DNA of 64,000 bases from positions 62,001-126,000 of the forward strand of contig CAZTDY010000005.1 in assembly GCA_964612295.1 (NCBI GenBank), written 5' to 3'. Under the pieces are notes generated by a model. That model searched no databases and was not told the DNA's origin. It saw only the letters and a program-made list of their open reading frames with translations. The stretch comes from CAYQJL01 sp964612295 (GTDB lineage Bacteria > Eisenbacteria > RBG-16-71-46 > CAIMUX01 > WJJG01). Below are positions 24,434 through 32,313 of the stretch, piece after piece. Positions within the stretch are counted from its first letter, which is position 1; each line of letters opens with the position of its first letter. The position numbers and the translations under genes were made by a program.

Positions 24434-25105
24434 ATGAAGAAGCTGAGTCTTCTGGTGGGGTGTCTATTGGCCCTGGTGCTTCCTGGTTCGAGCCAGGCGG
24501 GCATCAGCCCCGATCTCAACGGCTTAGGCAGTTTCGGCATTAGCGTCGGCGCGATGCGCTGGTTCGCGGACGGGGATGCCAGCGAGTGGGAAGGCCATGC
24601 CGCGCAGATCCGGCCGATCGGGAAGGCCGTCTTCCGCTATCGGTGGAGCTCGACCTGGGCCGCCGCCGTCGAAGCCGGATTCGGCTGGAACAGCTATGCG
24701 GAAAGCGACGACCTCGTAACCTGGGTCATTCCACTCACGCTCGGTTTCGAGCGCCATATCGGGGAATACTGGGGAGCCTCGACGTCGGTCAATTTCGGTT
24801 CCGGCATGTTCGTGTGGGGTCGGCGCCGCGGCGGGAACTTCCTTCACGATGAAATCACTCAGAAGAAGTATCACGCCACCGATCCGGGTCTGTTTGTCGG
24901 GCTGATCGGGGAGTACCACCTGGACGAGCACGTCACGATCACCAATCAGTTGACCGCGACCTACATCTATTCTCTCCACAGCGACGACTTCAAGGCTGCG
25001 CTCGGCGGCGACGACCTGTTCGTCGATCTGCGGATAGGCATCAACTACTACTTCTCGACGCGCGAGGGGCTCATCGTCCGGGAGGGGGGGGGCGAAGGTC
25101 GATGA
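24434..25105 (+). CDS. small outer-membrane beta-barrel protein
   Basis: A 223-residue exported protein: signal peptide MKKLSLLVGCLLALVLPGSSQAG, then alternating hydrophobic/polar strands (FGISVGAMRWF, KAVFRYRWSSTWAAAVEAGF, LTLGFERHIGEYWGASTSV, DLRIGINYYF), the pattern of eight-stranded OmpA/OmpW-like barrels. The C-terminus has a short Gly-rich tail after the last strand, so the terminal aromatic signal is not at the very end. Role unknown. It has its own promoter (24286-24315) and terminator (25128-25160). Confidence 0.65.
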   Translation: MKKLSLLVGCLLALVLPGSSQAGISPDLNGLGSFGISVGAMRWFADGDASEWEGHAAQIRPIGKAVFRYRWSSTWAAAVEAGFGWNSYAESDDLVTWVIPLTLGFERHIGEYWGASTSVNFGSGMFVWGRRRGGNFLHDEITQKKYHATDPGLFVGLIGEYHLDEHVTITNQLTATYIYSLHSDDFKAALGGDDLFVDLRIGINYYFSTREGLIVREGGGEGR

Positions 25106-25127
25106 GACGACGCATATGCTAATACCC

Positions 25128-25160
25128 AGGGCCGGCGATGGACGCGTCGGCCCTTTCTTG
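25128..25160 (+). terminator. intrinsic terminator of the outer-membrane protein gene
   Basis: AGGGCCG (25128-25134) pairs with CGGCCCT (25148-25154), followed by TTCTTG. It separates the barrel gene from guaB. Confidence 0.7.
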
Positions 25161-25189
25161 TATCTACCGCAGAGGAAGGAGCCGAGAGA

Positions 25190-26653
25190 ATGGATGAACG
25201 CGTCACCAAGGTCGGGTTGACCTTCGATGATGTGCTGCTCATTCCGCGGAAGTCCGAGGTCATGCCGGGTGAGGCCGACACCTCGGTCGAAATCTGCGAG
25301 GGCGTTCACCTGAACGTCCCGATCATCAGTGCGGCGATGGACACCGTCACGGAATCGCGGATGGCGATCGCCATGGCCCGCGAGGGTGGGCTGGGCATCA
25401 TCCATCGCAATCTCTCCGTCGAGGATCAGGCCAACGAGATCGACAAGGTCAAACGATCCGAAAGCGGGATGATCACCGACCCCATCACGCTTCCGCCCGA
25501 CCTGCCAGTGGGCCGCGCCCTGGAGGTCATGGAGAAGTACCGCGTTTCCGGGGTGCCGATCACCGAAGGTGAGAAGCTCATCGGGATTCTCACGAATCGC
25601 GACCTGCGGTTCATCGACGATCACAGTCTCCTGATCCGGGAGGTGATGACCACCAAGAACCTGGTGACCGTCCCCGTGGGGACCAGCCTGGAGCGGGCGA
25701 GGCGCCTGCTGCATGAGCACCGGATCGAAAAACTGCCGGTGGTCGACGACCAGTACCGGTTGCGCGGGCTGATCACGGTCAAGGACATCATGAAACGGAT
25801 CGCCCACCCCAAGGCGGCGAAAGACCAGTTGGGCCGACTCCTGGTTGGCGGGGCGGTCGGAGTCGGCGAGGCGGCCCTCGAGCGGGCCGAGGCGCTGGTG
25901 AAAAAGGGCACCGACGTGCTGGCGATCGATAGCGCCCACGGCCATACGGCCAATGTGATCGGGACGCTCGAGAAGCTGAGGGCCGCTTTTCCAAAGGTGC
26001 CCGTCCTTGCGGGCAACGTCGCCACAGCCGAAGGGGTCAGGGACCTGGTGGCCGCCGGCGCCAGCGCGATCAAGGTGGGGATGGGTCCCGGGGCGATCTG
26101 CACGACCCGGATTGTTGCCGGCGTGGGCGTGCCCCAGGTCACCGCGATCCTCGACTGCGCCGAGGAGGCCCAGAAGCACGGCATCCGCATCATCGCAGAT
26201 GGTGGCCTCAAACACTCCGGCGATATCACCAAAGCGCTCGCCGCGGGCGCCAGCGCGGTGATGGCGGGCAGCCTCCTGGCAGGGACCGAGGAGAGCCCGG
26301 GTGAGACGATCTTCCTCCAGGGGCGCACCTTCAAGAGCTACCGCGGCATGGGGTCGATCGGAGCGATGAAGGAGGGCAGCGCCGACCGCTATTCCCAGAC
26401 CGAGGAAGAGGACTCGCGCAAACTGGTGGCCGAAGGGATCGAGGGCCGGGTGCCCTATCGCGGCCGGGCGGGCGTCGTCATCTACCAGCTGGTGGGCGGA
26501 CTCCGCGCGGGCATGGGATACGTCGGCGTCTCCACGATCGATTCGCTGCGCACCGAAGCTCACTTCGTGCGCATCACGGGGGCGGGCTTGCGCGAGAGCC
26601 ATCCCCACGACATCGCCATCACCAAGGAAGCACCGAACTACAAGGTGGAATAA
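25190..26653 (+). CDS. guaB: inosine-5'-monophosphate dehydrogenase
   Basis: Oxidises IMP to XMP with NAD, the committed step of guanine nucleotide synthesis. The 487-residue protein has the standard N-terminus (LTFDDVLLIPRKS), a CBS pair (~95-205, for example RVSGVPITEGEKLIGILTNRD), the phosphate/substrate motif DSAHGHT, the catalytic loop GPGAICTTR with its Cys, IIADGGLKHSGD, and the flap GVVIYQLVGGLRAGMGYVG. All catalytic positions are intact. GGAAGGAGCCGAGAGA precedes the ATG. A GC-rich hairpin follows the stop. Confidence 0.97.
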   Translation: MDERVTKVGLTFDDVLLIPRKSEVMPGEADTSVEICEGVHLNVPIISAAMDTVTESRMAIAMAREGGLGIIHRNLSVEDQANEIDKVKRSESGMITDPITLPPDLPVGRALEVMEKYRVSGVPITEGEKLIGILTNRDLRFIDDHSLLIREVMTTKNLVTVPVGTSLERARRLLHEHRIEKLPVVDDQYRLRGLITVKDIMKRIAHPKAAKDQLGRLLVGGAVGVGEAALERAEALVKKGTDVLAIDSAHGHTANVIGTLEKLRAAFPKVPVLAGNVATAEGVRDLVAAGASAIKVGMGPGAICTTRIVAGVGVPQVTAILDCAEEAQKHGIRIIADGGLKHSGDITKALAAGASAVMAGSLLAGTEESPGETIFLQGRTFKSYRGMGSIGAMKEGSADRYSQTEEEDSRKLVAEGIEGRVPYRGRAGVVIYQLVGGLRAGMGYVGVSTIDSLRTEAHFVRITGAGLRESHPHDIAITKEAPNYKVE

Positions 26654-26668
26654 CCTGCGCCCAAAGCA

Positions 26669-26715
26669 CCAGCCCCCGATCCACTCCCGAAGGAGCGACC
26701 GGGGGCGGGGGCTGG
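26669..26715 (+). terminator. GC-rich hairpin after guaB
   Basis: CCAGCCCCC (26669-26677) pairs with GGGGGCTGG (26707-26715). No T run follows, so it may stabilise the transcript end rather than terminate strongly. Confidence 0.5.
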
Positions 26716-26777
26716 GGAGGTGCGTGGGGCCACTCGAAGATGGCATGCCTCGCCCATCATGCCATCGATGCGTAGAT

Positions 26778-26866
26778 CAAGCGTGGGGGGGAGCCCGGCG
26801 CGTCACGGCTGCTTATCTTTGGCCCGCGTTTCACGCCGCGAAGGGGTGACACCGCCCCCACGCTTG
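26778..26866. repeat. 12-base inverted repeat with nested pairing between convergent genes
   Basis: CAAGCGTGGGGG (26778-26789) is the exact complement of CCCCCACGCTTG (26855-26866). Inside the 65-base loop GTCAC and GTGAC can also pair. It lies just downstream of the minus-strand gene of unknown function and may act as a bidirectional transcript end. Confidence 0.5.
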
Positions 26867-26870
26867 GAAA

Positions 26871-27686
26871 TCAATTCGATCGCGTCTCCGGCTGCGATTC
26901 AGGCACCTCGAAGGTGAAGTTCGGATCGAGAACCTTGATCTGTTCGACCACTGCTTCGAGCTTCGCCTTCACCGCCGGGTCACTCGTTCTCTTCCACTCC
27001 GCGTAGAGATCCAGGAACTCGTCCTGTTTGCCGCGGAGATCTTCACAGCGCTTCGATTCACTGACCGTCCGCTCGAGGTGATAAACCTCGCCGTGAGACA
27101 GCTTGTCCAAGAGGTTCAGATACTCCCCCCGCATGTGCGACAGAATGCGCAGGTACTTCTCGAATCCAACACTGAGCTTCTCGAGCACGTCGGTGATCGC
27201 GGCGTGCGGATCGTGGATCTTCTGGCTGTACGTGTAGGCGAAGCGGTAGTAGGTCTTGCCCCGCCCGATGTACGCCTCTTCCGAGGGCTGGAACACCTGC
27301 CTCTCGGGCACGATCAGCGTGCTGGGATTCACCGGATCGGTCGCCACGGGATTGTCGAAGATTCCCAGGGAGACGAGCAGGAAGTCCGCATTGGTCTTGT
27401 ACAGAGTATATTTCAGGCGCGCGTCCCGCGACTCGGCCAGCCGGCCGAAGACCTCGCTGTCATACTTCGACAGGTATTTGTTTGCGCGCTGAATGTACTC
27501 CGGATTGATGAAGGAGTTCAGAAGATGGGCGATATAGACGTTCACATCTTCGTCGTAGTAGTCCTTGTTTGAAACCAGTCCGGTCTCGATGCGCGAATAC
27601 AGCAGACACTTCAACATGAAGTAGTAGGTCGGCTTCAGATCCCGCGTCTTGCCCGTCAGGTCTATGTAGCTGCTCCGGGTCGACAT
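26871..27686 (-). CDS. conserved-looking protein of unknown function
   Basis: A 271-residue, mostly helical, soluble protein rich in Tyr and charged residues (DLKPTYYFMLKCLLYSRIETGL, shown in part; then DYYDEDVNVYIAHLLNSFI). The last ~90 residues look like a coiled coil or helical bundle (LSHMRGEYLNLLDKLSHGE onward). No signal peptide, membrane helix or catalytic motif is visible. ATG 27686 is used, with AAGGGAG about eleven bases upstream; an upstream in-frame ATG at 27728 would add 14 basic residues. Not recognised; the regular domain organisation and normal codon use argue that it is a real gene. Confidence 0.6.
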   Translation of the reverse strand: MSTRSSYIDLTGKTRDLKPTYYFMLKCLLYSRIETGLVSNKDYYDEDVNVYIAHLLNSFINPEYIQRANKYLSKYDSEVFGRLAESRDARLKYTLYKTNADFLLVSLGIFDNPVATDPVNPSTLIVPERQVFQPSEEAYIGRGKTYYRFAYTYSQKIHDPHAAITDVLEKLSVGFEKYLRILSHMRGEYLNLLDKLSHGEVYHLERTVSESKRCEDLRGKQDEFLDLYAEWKRTSDPAVKAKLEAVVEQIKVLDPNFTFEVPESQPETRSN

Positions 27687-28174
27687 CGCTCCAGAAACTC
27701 CCTTTCTAACCGCTCGTCGTCCGTTCAAATGGTGCGGTTTCAGAATCCCGTTGACACTCAGCGGCCCTCAACTCATGCTCGTGATGCCGGGTTCTGGTGG
27801 GGAGATTCAGCAACGGCTGTGCCAGCAACGGCTGGCCGGCGGCGCCGGGTCGGGAGGGGTTCACGCAGCGACGCATCAGGCAACCTGCAGGCGCTCACAG
27901 GTTCGATCCCGGCTGGCGAACCGATCCATCCTGCTAAGATTCTGTCTTTGGCGGGGATGTGGCGAGTACCCTCGCGTCGTTTGGTGCATCGGCCCACCCG
28001 TTCTGCGCGCTCACTCCTCTCCCAAAACCGCCCTGCCAATTGGCCCGATTCGCGTGTGGTTTCAGGCAAACCGCCCATCCGGATCTGAGCGACCCAAGCC
28101 CGGGTCCTTGCAGACTGCATCCGTGGCCCCCCGGCCGCGTGCATTCTGCGGTAGGAGAGAGGGAGAGATCGGTC
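27687..28174. other. 488-base divergent intergenic region
   Basis: No convincing gene on either strand. It must hold the promoters of the gene of unknown function (minus) and of the signalling operon (plus); TTGACA at 27751-27756 is the best -35 match but lacks a clear -10. A T-loop-like GGTTCGATCCC near 27901 does not belong to a tRNA. Confidence 0.5.
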
Positions 28175-29341
28175 ATGGGCGCGTCCCGGTGGACACCCCC
28201 GAAAACGCCGAGCCGAGGCGGATTCCGCCTCCGGCTGCTCCTCGCCTTCCTGATTCCGGTGGCGATACTAGGTTGCGTTTGCGCCCTTCTCCTCGAGGCC
28301 CTCTTTGTCCGCGTGGCTCCTCCGTCGGGGATTCCGTTCGGGGCCTTTCGTCTGCTTCTGGCCGCCGGGGTCCTGCTGGCGATGGGCGTGGCGGTGGCTC
28401 TGGCCTTCCACATGGGAGACCGGTTCACCCGGCCGGTGGCCTGGCTACTGCGGGCGATCGACGCCGGCCAGGTGCGGTTGCTCAGCCAGGTTCCCCCGCC
28501 GGCGGCAGGCTGGGAACTCGGTGTGCTCTCCGAGAGGGTGCGGGTCCTTCTGCGGCAAAACCTCTCCGGGGCCACCGCCATGGAGGAACTCGAGTCGCTG
28601 CGCGACGAGATCGGCGCCGTCCTCGACGCGGCCGACACCGGGGAGCTGAATGCCGGTGAGTGGCCCGCAAATTGCTCAACCCATCCCCTCACGCGGCGTC
28701 TGCTCTCGTTTTTCAAGCTTCGCATCGAAAGAATCCGGGAGGCGGATGAAGGGGTCAGCCGGCTGCGGGGTCTTCTGGAGCAGGATTGGCGGGAGGAAAC
28801 CATCGCGGTCGACGAGATCGTGACGCGCGCGGAACGGTGCCACCTGCTGCATACGCAGATCGGGGTCGAACTCCAGCGGCTCGATCGCGTTCTCGGGCGC
28901 GAACGCGAACGGCGGGTGGTGGGGGAGGATCTCCTCACCCTGCTGCGGGATCTCCGGCTGGGGATCGATCGCTGGCAGAGCGAGGTCAAGGCCCTCCTGG
29001 GCGAGCAATGTGAAGAGGATCGCCTGATCGATTGGGAACATTGGATACGCGAAAGCCAGGTGCTGCTCAAGGAACAGGTCACCCGGGCGGCGGACGGTCG
29101 CCAGGGCGATATCGAGGATCTGACAGGTGGTCTGGAGAAGGTCTCGACGGCCCTGGCCGGGTCTGGACAGGAGGCCGGGGAGGTTTCGCGGGAGGCCGCC
29201 CAGCTCAAACGGGCGTGGGGACGTTTGGGCGAACGACTCCGGACCTTGACGGTGAGGGTCGGCGAATTGCAGGATGGGGTACGTGGGACGAAGACTTCGC
29301 CATGGGAGGACACCAAGGGTGACGCAGCAGAGAGACAATGA
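28175..29341 (+). CDS. two-helix membrane protein with HAMP-like and long coiled-coil regions
   Basis: A 388-residue protein: two hydrophobic helices (~18-42 and ~52-78) with a very short periplasmic loop, a HAMP-like stretch after helix 2 (RFTRPVAWLLRAIDAGQV), then ~250 residues of charged heptad-like helix in two blocks (for example ELESLRDEIGAVLDAADTGE). It looks like a methyl-accepting-protein or scaffold architecture but lacks the conserved MCP hairpin tip. ATG 28175 has GGGAGAG upstream. It overlaps the next gene by 23 bases and begins a three-gene signalling operon. Probably a membrane scaffold that relays to the downstream receiver proteins (inference). Confidence 0.55.
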   Translation: MGASRWTPPKTPSRGGFRLRLLLAFLIPVAILGCVCALLLEALFVRVAPPSGIPFGAFRLLLAAGVLLAMGVAVALAFHMGDRFTRPVAWLLRAIDAGQVRLLSQVPPPAAGWELGVLSERVRVLLRQNLSGATAMEELESLRDEIGAVLDAADTGELNAGEWPANCSTHPLTRRLLSFFKLRIERIREADEGVSRLRGLLEQDWREETIAVDEIVTRAERCHLLHTQIGVELQRLDRVLGRERERRVVGEDLLTLLRDLRLGIDRWQSEVKALLGEQCEEDRLIDWEHWIRESQVLLKEQVTRAADGRQGDIEDLTGGLEKVSTALAGSGQEAGEVSREAAQLKRAWGRLGERLRTLTVRVGELQDGVRGTKTSPWEDTKGDAAERQ

Positions 29342-30800
29342 CGTCCAGGACAGGGTGGTGCGCCTGCTAGACCTGATGGGCAAGATGATCCAGGAGGTCG
29401 GAGGGCTCGTCGAAGCGCAGAGCGCCGCCGCAGTTCCCCCGGTCCCTGCTGAGACGACCACCCCGCCCGAGGGCGCTGAGGAACCGGCGCCCCCGCCGGC
29501 CGCCCCTGAGGTTGCGGAGCCGATCCGCCCTGATCCCCCCGTCGCCGAGCCGGAGGAGAGCATCCCGCTCGAACCCACCCCGCCGGTGGCCGAGGAGCCG
29601 GACATCACCGGCGAGGATGAGATCAAAGAAGCTCTGAATGTCGAATTCGCCCATCTCTTCGGGGAAGATGAAATACGGGCCCAGACCCCATCCGAAGAGG
29701 CGCCGCCTGTGGAGGAGCCTCCGGAGGAGTCCCCGGTGGTGACCACAGATGCCCAGGCCGACGCCGTCCCCGAAATCCTCGAAGCTCCACCCCAGGAAGA
29801 CCCCGCCGGGCAGCCCGTGGCAGAATCGGGCCCGCCGCCCGCCGTCCACCAGCTCTATCTGGTCTGTGAAGGGGAGCAAGGACGCCGATTGGCGATTCCC
29901 TGGGGATGGATTGTGGACACCCAGCTTTCCCAAACTGGTGCGCCAGAGGCCTTTACGCTCGTGGATGGCGAAGACGTCCGGAAGATGAAGGTCAAGAAGG
30001 TGCGAGGCATCTGGTCGGCGAAGGAGCTCGAAGACTGGTCCGAGGATGTCCACTGGGTCACGGACCTGAAGCAGCTCGCCCACCCCAGTCTGCTGGCCGC
30101 AATCGAGCCGGAGATCCCGGCCGCTCCGGAGCCTCCTGCCCCCCGACCTGAGCCGCAGGCCGAAGCACCCGAAATCCAGCCGGCGCACACCGTCGTGCTG
30201 CCGGAACTCCATGACGAACGCGAGGCGATGAAGGTGGTTCCGGATCCCTCTGTGATCGCCCCCCTCGAACTGGACTCGATGGACCAGACCCTGGCGGAGC
30301 CCGAAGAGGAGCCGTTCCAGGAGGATGCTGAAGGTCAACCTCCTACTGTATGGGTCGTTTCGCCGTCCGCCCTGGCCCGCAGGTTCCTGATGCGCCATCT
30401 GGATGAAACTGGAATCGAAGTGCATGAAGCACGAGATCTTGATGATCCCCTTCTCCCGGCCGATCTAGAGGGTGCAGGGGCTCTCTTTCTGGATGAGAGC
30501 CTCCAGGAGCACTGGAGTGCCCACCCGATGGCGACCACGATCCGGGTCCCCTTGGTTCTGCTGACCGTGGACGGAAACCTCCGGGTACCGGCCGCGGGTG
30601 TCCACTCCACTGAGGGAGCAGCCCTTCCCAGACCGTTCGAGCGCTCGGAGGTCGAAACGGTCGTGACCTGGCTGCGGTCCCTCTGGGATCTGGACTCGGC
30701 AGGGGGTAACGGCGCTCATGGAGACTCGCAAAACGACACTTGGCTCTTTGCAGACCCCTTCGGGAACGCAGACGCGGGAAAACGTCCTGGTGGTAGATGA
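29319..30800 (+). CDS. Pro/Glu-rich protein with degenerate receiver domain
   Basis: A 493-residue protein (GTG start inside the previous gene). Residues ~1-25 are helical (DVQDRVVRLLDLMGKMIQEV); ~30-180 are a disordered Pro/Glu-rich linker; ~180-270 form a compact alpha/beta or CheW-like unit (LYLVCEGEQGRRLAIPWGWI); another Pro/Glu linker follows; ~350-465 fold like a receiver domain (TVWVVSPSALARRFL, ALFLDES, VPLVLLT, ALPRPFERSE). The acidic pocket of a true receiver is replaced by S-P-S and the conserved Lys by Arg, so it is probably not phosphorylated in the normal way. The CheW-like call is tentative. The next gene starts 83 bases before its end. Confidence 0.55.
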   Translation: MTQQRDNDVQDRVVRLLDLMGKMIQEVGGLVEAQSAAAVPPVPAETTTPPEGAEEPAPPPAAPEVAEPIRPDPPVAEPEESIPLEPTPPVAEEPDITGEDEIKEALNVEFAHLFGEDEIRAQTPSEEAPPVEEPPEESPVVTTDAQADAVPEILEAPPQEDPAGQPVAESGPPPAVHQLYLVCEGEQGRRLAIPWGWIVDTQLSQTGAPEAFTLVDGEDVRKMKVKKVRGIWSAKELEDWSEDVHWVTDLKQLAHPSLLAAIEPEIPAAPEPPAPRPEPQAEAPEIQPAHTVVLPELHDEREAMKVVPDPSVIAPLELDSMDQTLAEPEEEPFQEDAEGQPPTVWVVSPSALARRFLMRHLDETGIEVHEARDLDDPLLPADLEGAGALFLDESLQEHWSAHPMATTIRVPLVLLTVDGNLRVPAAGVHSTEGAALPRPFERSEVETVVTWLRSLWDLDSAGGNGAHGDSQNDTWLFADPFGNADAGKRPGGR

Positions 30801-32313
30801 TGACGTTCGCGTCATCGAGCTTCTTCAAATCACCCTCTCGGGTCGCGGCTACTCTGTTCACACCGCCTTCGACGGCCACAGCGCGGTCGAACAGATCGAA
30901 AAGCGGAAGCCCGACATGGTGGTCCTCGACGTGCGGCTCCCGCGAAAGAGCGGCTTCCAGGTTCTGGAGGAGATCCGCTCCGACCCAGATCGGGCGCAAC
31001 TGCCCGTCATCCTGATCTCCGGGAATCCATCGAATGAGACCCGCATTCAGGGCCTGCGCCTGGGCGCGGATGACTTTCTGATCAAGCCGTTTTCACCCCG
31101 CGAACTCATCATGAAGATTCGCCGCATCCTCGATCGGGTCGGGGATCAGAAGATCCTGCAGACCCGCAATCTGGCCCTCGAGGACGAGGTGGCCCGACAG
31201 CGCGAGCAGCTGCTGCAGACCCACGCCGACATGCACGCGAACCTGATGCGGATCGGCACGGTCCTGCAGCGGGTCGAGCAGATCAATGACCGCAGCAGTC
31301 TCCTGAAGGTGATGGAAGGCTTCGTCCGGGCGATCATCTCCGATGTTGGCGTGGATTCGGTTTGCCTCTTCACCCGGGATATCCACAGCCGGCGGTTTCG
31401 ACCGGAGGTCTGGCGCGGCCTGTCGGGGTCGGCGGTCCTCAATCTTGTTGTTGAGGGAGAGGGATTCCTGGCGCAGGTGCTCACCCTGGAAGCCCGCACG
31501 ATGGGATTGGATGAATTCGAAGACTACCCCCGCGCCTCCGAGGAGCTGATGAAGCTCTCCGCGGCCGGGTTCACCCACCTGACCCCGGTCAAGTTGGCCG
31601 GCGAGATGATCGCCCTGATCGCCGGTGGCGACAAACTCGGGGGACACACCCTCGAGCCGATCGACATTCACCTCCTCTCGGTCCTGGCGCGGGCGGCCGC
31701 AGCCTCGATCAAGAACGCGGAGATGCTCGACGAGTCACGCCGCTCCTTCGTGGACACCTCCGCCGAGTTGATTCGGCTGATCGAGGATCGCTACGACAGC
31801 GTCCGGGGACACTCCGAGCGCGTTCACGATCTGTCCCTGGGGATCGCCGGCGAGATGGATCTGGGCCGGCGGGAACGGCAGACGATTGCCCATGCCGCCA
31901 GGCTCCACGACCTGGGGGCGCTCAACGAGTATGAGACCCTCTTCGTGGGGGAGACCACCCTCGACGACGATCAGCGCAAGGCGCTCCGCCGAAAAGCCTC
32001 GGAGGGTGTGCAGCAACTGCTCGACCGCACCCACATGCCGGAAGTGGCCGAAGCCGTCATGCACGTCAACGAATACTGGGACGGCAGCGGGCTTCCCGAC
32101 GGGCTGGCCGAGGAGTCGATTCCACTGGCCTCACGCGTGGTGGCCGTCGCCAACGCCTATGATGCGCTGGTCCACGATCGTCCCCACCGGCAGGCTTATC
32201 CGCATGAGGCCGCGCTGAAACTCATCGATGAACGTGGGGGTCACCAATTCGATCCGCAGGTGGTTGCGTGCCTGGCGAAGGCCCTGGCCCGCGCCGAGGC
32301 GCCGGTCGACTAG
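30718..32313 (+). CDS. REC-GAF-HD-GYP-like response regulator
   Basis: A 531-residue regulator: receiver (~20-140, LVVDDD, DMVVLDVRLP, FLIKPFSP, all key residues present), GAF domain (~190-340, ending HLLSVLARAAAASIKNAE) and an HD-GYP-type domain (~350-520). HD-GYP domains hydrolyse cyclic di-GMP. Here the HD is kept (ARLHDLG) but the usual HDxGK reads HDLGA, and the GYP loop reads WDGSGLPDGL, so it is a variant whose activity is uncertain. The start overlaps the previous gene by 83 bases. The stop interlocks with that of the convergent gene in a CTAG. Likely output of the three-gene signalling operon. Confidence 0.82.
   Translation: METRKTTLGSLQTPSGTQTRENVLVVDDDVRVIELLQITLSGRGYSVHTAFDGHSAVEQIEKRKPDMVVLDVRLPRKSGFQVLEEIRSDPDRAQLPVILISGNPSNETRIQGLRLGADDFLIKPFSPRELIMKIRRILDRVGDQKILQTRNLALEDEVARQREQLLQTHADMHANLMRIGTVLQRVEQINDRSSLLKVMEGFVRAIISDVGVDSVCLFTRDIHSRRFRPEVWRGLSGSAVLNLVVEGEGFLAQVLTLEARTMGLDEFEDYPRASEELMKLSAAGFTHLTPVKLAGEMIALIAGGDKLGGHTLEPIDIHLLSVLARAAAASIKNAEMLDESRRSFVDTSAELIRLIEDRYDSVRGHSERVHDLSLGIAGEMDLGRRERQTIAHAARLHDLGALNEYETLFVGETTLDDDQRKALRRKASEGVQQLLDRTHMPEVAEAVMHVNEYWDGSGLPDGLAEESIPLASRVVAVANAYDALVHDRPHRQAYPHEAALKLIDERGGHQFDPQVVACLAKALARAEAPVD

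Noticed and set aside
27880..27930. T-loop-like GGTTCGATCCC suggesting a tRNA
   Set aside because: The flanking bases do not form a 5-base T stem, and no D arm, anticodon arm or acceptor stem can be drawn.
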